This document shows positions 8,464 through 10,000 of a stretch of DNA of 10,000 bases, one piece after another. Origin of the DNA: Zopfochytrium polystomum (lineage: Eukaryota > Chytridiomycota > Chytridiomycetes > Chytridiales > Chytridiaceae); the NCBI GenBank assembly GCA_025765615.1, contig JAIVFJ010000746.1:1-10000 (forward strand), read 5' to 3'. The translations under genes were made by a program, and so were the position numbers. How positions within the stretch are numbered: the stretch's first letter is position 1; each line of letters starts with the position of its first letter. The notes beneath the pieces were generated by a model. It did no database searches and had not been told where the DNA came from. It worked only from the letters and a program-made list of their open reading frames with translations.

Positions 8464-9086
8464 CGTCACGGCCGCCGAGCCCGTGTTCACGGAGCGGGCG
8501 CCTGAGTGAAGTGGACAAAATGCAATGAGAAAGACGATGACGGCAACAATCCACCCGCTGCGGGGTCCCCTACAGTGGGTGAGTGGGTAGGCGGGCAAAC
8601 GCACCCTGTCGCATTGCAGTCGAGCTTGTCCTAATGTTCTAATGGGAGTTGTGAAGGGTGCGCAGGCTGAACTTTCATCTTGGCGTGAAGAGAAAAAGTG
8701 AGTGGGTGGCGAGTAACGTGTCCAATCAACGATAAGGGACCCCTCCCCTCCCTAGACCCAACGAGTCACAGCACTGAGAATTTGCAGAGTGGGGGAGGAG
8801 GCAGACAAGGAGATGCACGCTGCAACTTTCAAGCGTCCCAACAGGCCCTTAACGTATCACACTGGAAAAGCCTGTGCGAGCGTCCCGTCTACAGCTGCGT
8901 CACACCCCCTCTATCCAACAACCTTCCCAAGAGCAAACTCATTCTAGTTTTCGTGGGTTCGTGGAGAATCTGGAGAGCTCAAACTGGGAAGAAAAAAAAA
9001 GGAAAAAAAAAAAAAGGAAGAAAAAAAAAAGGCGAACCCTGCCCAGACGAGGCCGCAGGCCCGGACCTCGTGTTCTGGATTGCTGT

Positions 9087-9103
9087 ATTCCGCCGTGCGG
9101 AAT
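9087..9103. other. short perfect hairpin in repeat copy 2
   Basis: attccgc (9087-9093) and gcggaat (9097-9103) are perfect complements around a three-base loop. The corresponding part of copy 1 is changed and does not form it. It is short enough to be chance. Confidence 0.35.
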
Positions 9104-9328
9104 GGTGCTGGAAATCAGCTTGCTGTACCGGGCTGCGGGCCGGGCACACTGGCGAGCATGGCACTGAGCCGGGAGCATTCGAACACTCTGGAACGAGCAG
9201 GATGAAACAACGAACTGGATATGAGAGGGGTTGAAAGAAAGGGGGGTGAAAAAAGGAATGAGTCCCAGTTAGTTCTTCGTGTAAGGGGAGCACGCGATGT
9301 GGGCCGGCCAGGTGTGTGGCGATTTGGT

Positions 9329-9402
9329 GCGCCACGATCCACCCTGCCCCCTTCTCGTGCGTGATGTGGCTGGCCAAGCAGAGGAGCGCGCCACGATCCA
9401 CC
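9329..9402 (+). repeat. short internal duplication in repeat copy 2
   Basis: The 15-mer gcgccacgatccacc occurs at 9329-9343 and 9388-9402. Weaker similarity precedes each occurrence (ggccggccagg and ggctggccaag). It suggests a partial local duplication of roughly 50-60 bases within copy 2. Confidence 0.5.
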
Positions 9403-9587
9403 ACCCATCGCCTTTGGCAGCACGCAAACGGGGATCCTCTGTGCGATGAACTCGCGCACACGACGCAGGAATGATTGGGCGGGGAAGAAGGAGAGGGAGG
9501 GTCGTCGCGTCATCAGGTCATCAGCGGGCGGATTAGAGTGTTGGTGGGTTCATCATCATCATCATCGCCATTATCATTGCTCGTTAC

Positions 9588-9806
9588 CTAGGGTCGGGGT
9601 TCTTGCGATGGTGGTGGTTGTTGGAAGGGAAGGCGATTCTTTGTCGTGGTGGTGATGGTGGTGGTGTCGATGGTGAGGTCGTGCGCGACTGTGTCCGAGT
9701 TGACGTGCATGCATGACGACGACCTTGACATCCGCGACGGTGTTGGTGTGTGAGGAGGCAGGGCGATGCGGATGAAGCAGTCGTTGGGCCGGATGTAGTA
9801 GGTGAA
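9588..9806 (-). CDS. last exon of an unrecognised gene (partial, frameshifted)
   Basis: On the minus strand, after an acceptor-like CCAGTAG (ending at 9807), the sequence reads FTYYIRPNDCFIRIALPPHT. Coding character then moves to a second frame for VADVKVVVMH and returns for HVNSDTVAHDLTIDTTTI before TAG at 9590-9588; another frame instead reaches TAA at 9586-9584. The alternating hydrophobic pattern suggests a beta-rich domain. I do not recognise the family. The 5' part of the gene lies beyond the window, upstream of a purine-rich (minus strand) intron. The last codons (LPFQQPPPSQEPRP in one frame) lie inside repeat copy 2, so the natural C-terminus may have been replaced. Confidence 0.5.
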   Translation of the reverse strand, partial: FTYYIRPNDCFIRIALPPHTPTPSRMSRSSSCMHVNSDTVAHDLTIDTTTITTTTKNRLPFQQPPPSQEPRP

Positions 9807-9859
9807 CTACTGGCTGGCGGACCGCGTGCGTGCGTGCGGTGGCGGTGAGTTTTCATCAT

Positions 9860-9948
9860 CTGTTTTCTTTCTTCTTTCTCTTTCTTTTTTTTCTTTTTCT
9901 TTTCTTTTTTTTTCTTTTCTTTTCTTTTTTTCTTTTCTTTCTTTCCTC
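9860..9948. repeat. T/C polypyrimidine tract
   Basis: About 90 bases are made almost only of T with regular single C (TTTCTTTTC-type units) on the plus strand, hence GAAAAG-type polypurine on the minus strand. It probably lies in an intron of the minus-strand gene ending at 9588. It is near-mirror-symmetric and could form a triplex. No coding content is seen from here to 10000. Confidence 0.8.
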
Positions 9949-10000
9949 GGCTGTTTCAAGGCTAAATGATCGCCACTGGTGCGAGCGAGGAACGTGAATG

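Larger units (their letters stand above)
8501..9637 (+). repeat. long direct repeat, copy 2
   Basis: This is the second copy of the sequence at 4323-5670, same orientation, about 1.14 kb against 1.35 kb. Its left end coincides with a minus-strand TTCACTCAG that resembles a 3' splice site for the coiled-coil gene. Its right end reaches the final codons of the minus-strand gene at 9588-9806. A central A-rich tract lies at about 8993-9031. It lacks the G-rich insertion and hexamer expansion of copy 1 but has about 35 extra bases near 9205-9245. Confidence 0.9.

Noticed and set aside
4323..9637. Direct repeat pair as LTRs of a retrotransposon
   Set aside because: The region between them encodes a coiled-coil protein with introns, not gag/pol, and no primer-binding site, polypurine tract or TG...CA termini are visible.

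Overview
The window looks like nuclear DNA from a GC-rich, intron-containing eukaryote. The evidence is short introns with GTGAGT donors whose reading phases agree, high GC in coding stretches, long A/T homopolymers, and large (CA)n, (GA)n and (CATCGT)n microsatellites. No bacterial features (operons, Shine-Dalgarno sites, IS elements, CRISPR arrays) are visible. A zoosporic (chytrid-like) fungus, or another flagellated unicellular eukaryote, is my best guess. It rests on the short introns, one CTAAC branch-site-like sequence and a coiled-coil gene that reminds me of the ciliary protein CEP162. This placement is inference.

Layout: (1) 1-681, non-coding, with a 35-A run facing a 40-T run and a (CA)n array. 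(2) 682-1474 (+), a GNAT-family N-acetyltransferase read in two alternating frames. (3) 1475-2590, intergenic, with a G-rich 3' flank, a nested hairpin, a 35-T run, a TATA-like site and about 160 bp of (GA)n. (4) 2591-3851 (+), an unrecognised Ser/Pro-rich protein, also broken over several frames. (5) 3852-4322, purine-rich spacer. (6) 4323-5670, copy 1 of a long direct repeat. (7) 5593-8463 (-), a multi-exon coiled-coil gene with three introns. (8) 8501-9637, copy 2 of the repeat. (9) 9588-9806 (-), the last exon of an unrecognised gene, preceded by a polypyrimidine tract (+ strand) that runs towards the window end.

Two points tie the window together. First, every gene changes reading frame several times without in-frame decay, and the two repeat copies differ largely by single-base indels. 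The simplest reading is an indel-rich, unpolished assembly, so most frameshifts are probably sequencing errors and not pseudogenisation. Second, the repeat copies sit between minus-strand genes. One end falls within the last codons of the gene before it. The other end falls at a splice-acceptor-like TCACTCAG just before the coiled-coil gene. I see no functional link among the genes and no defence or biosynthetic system.
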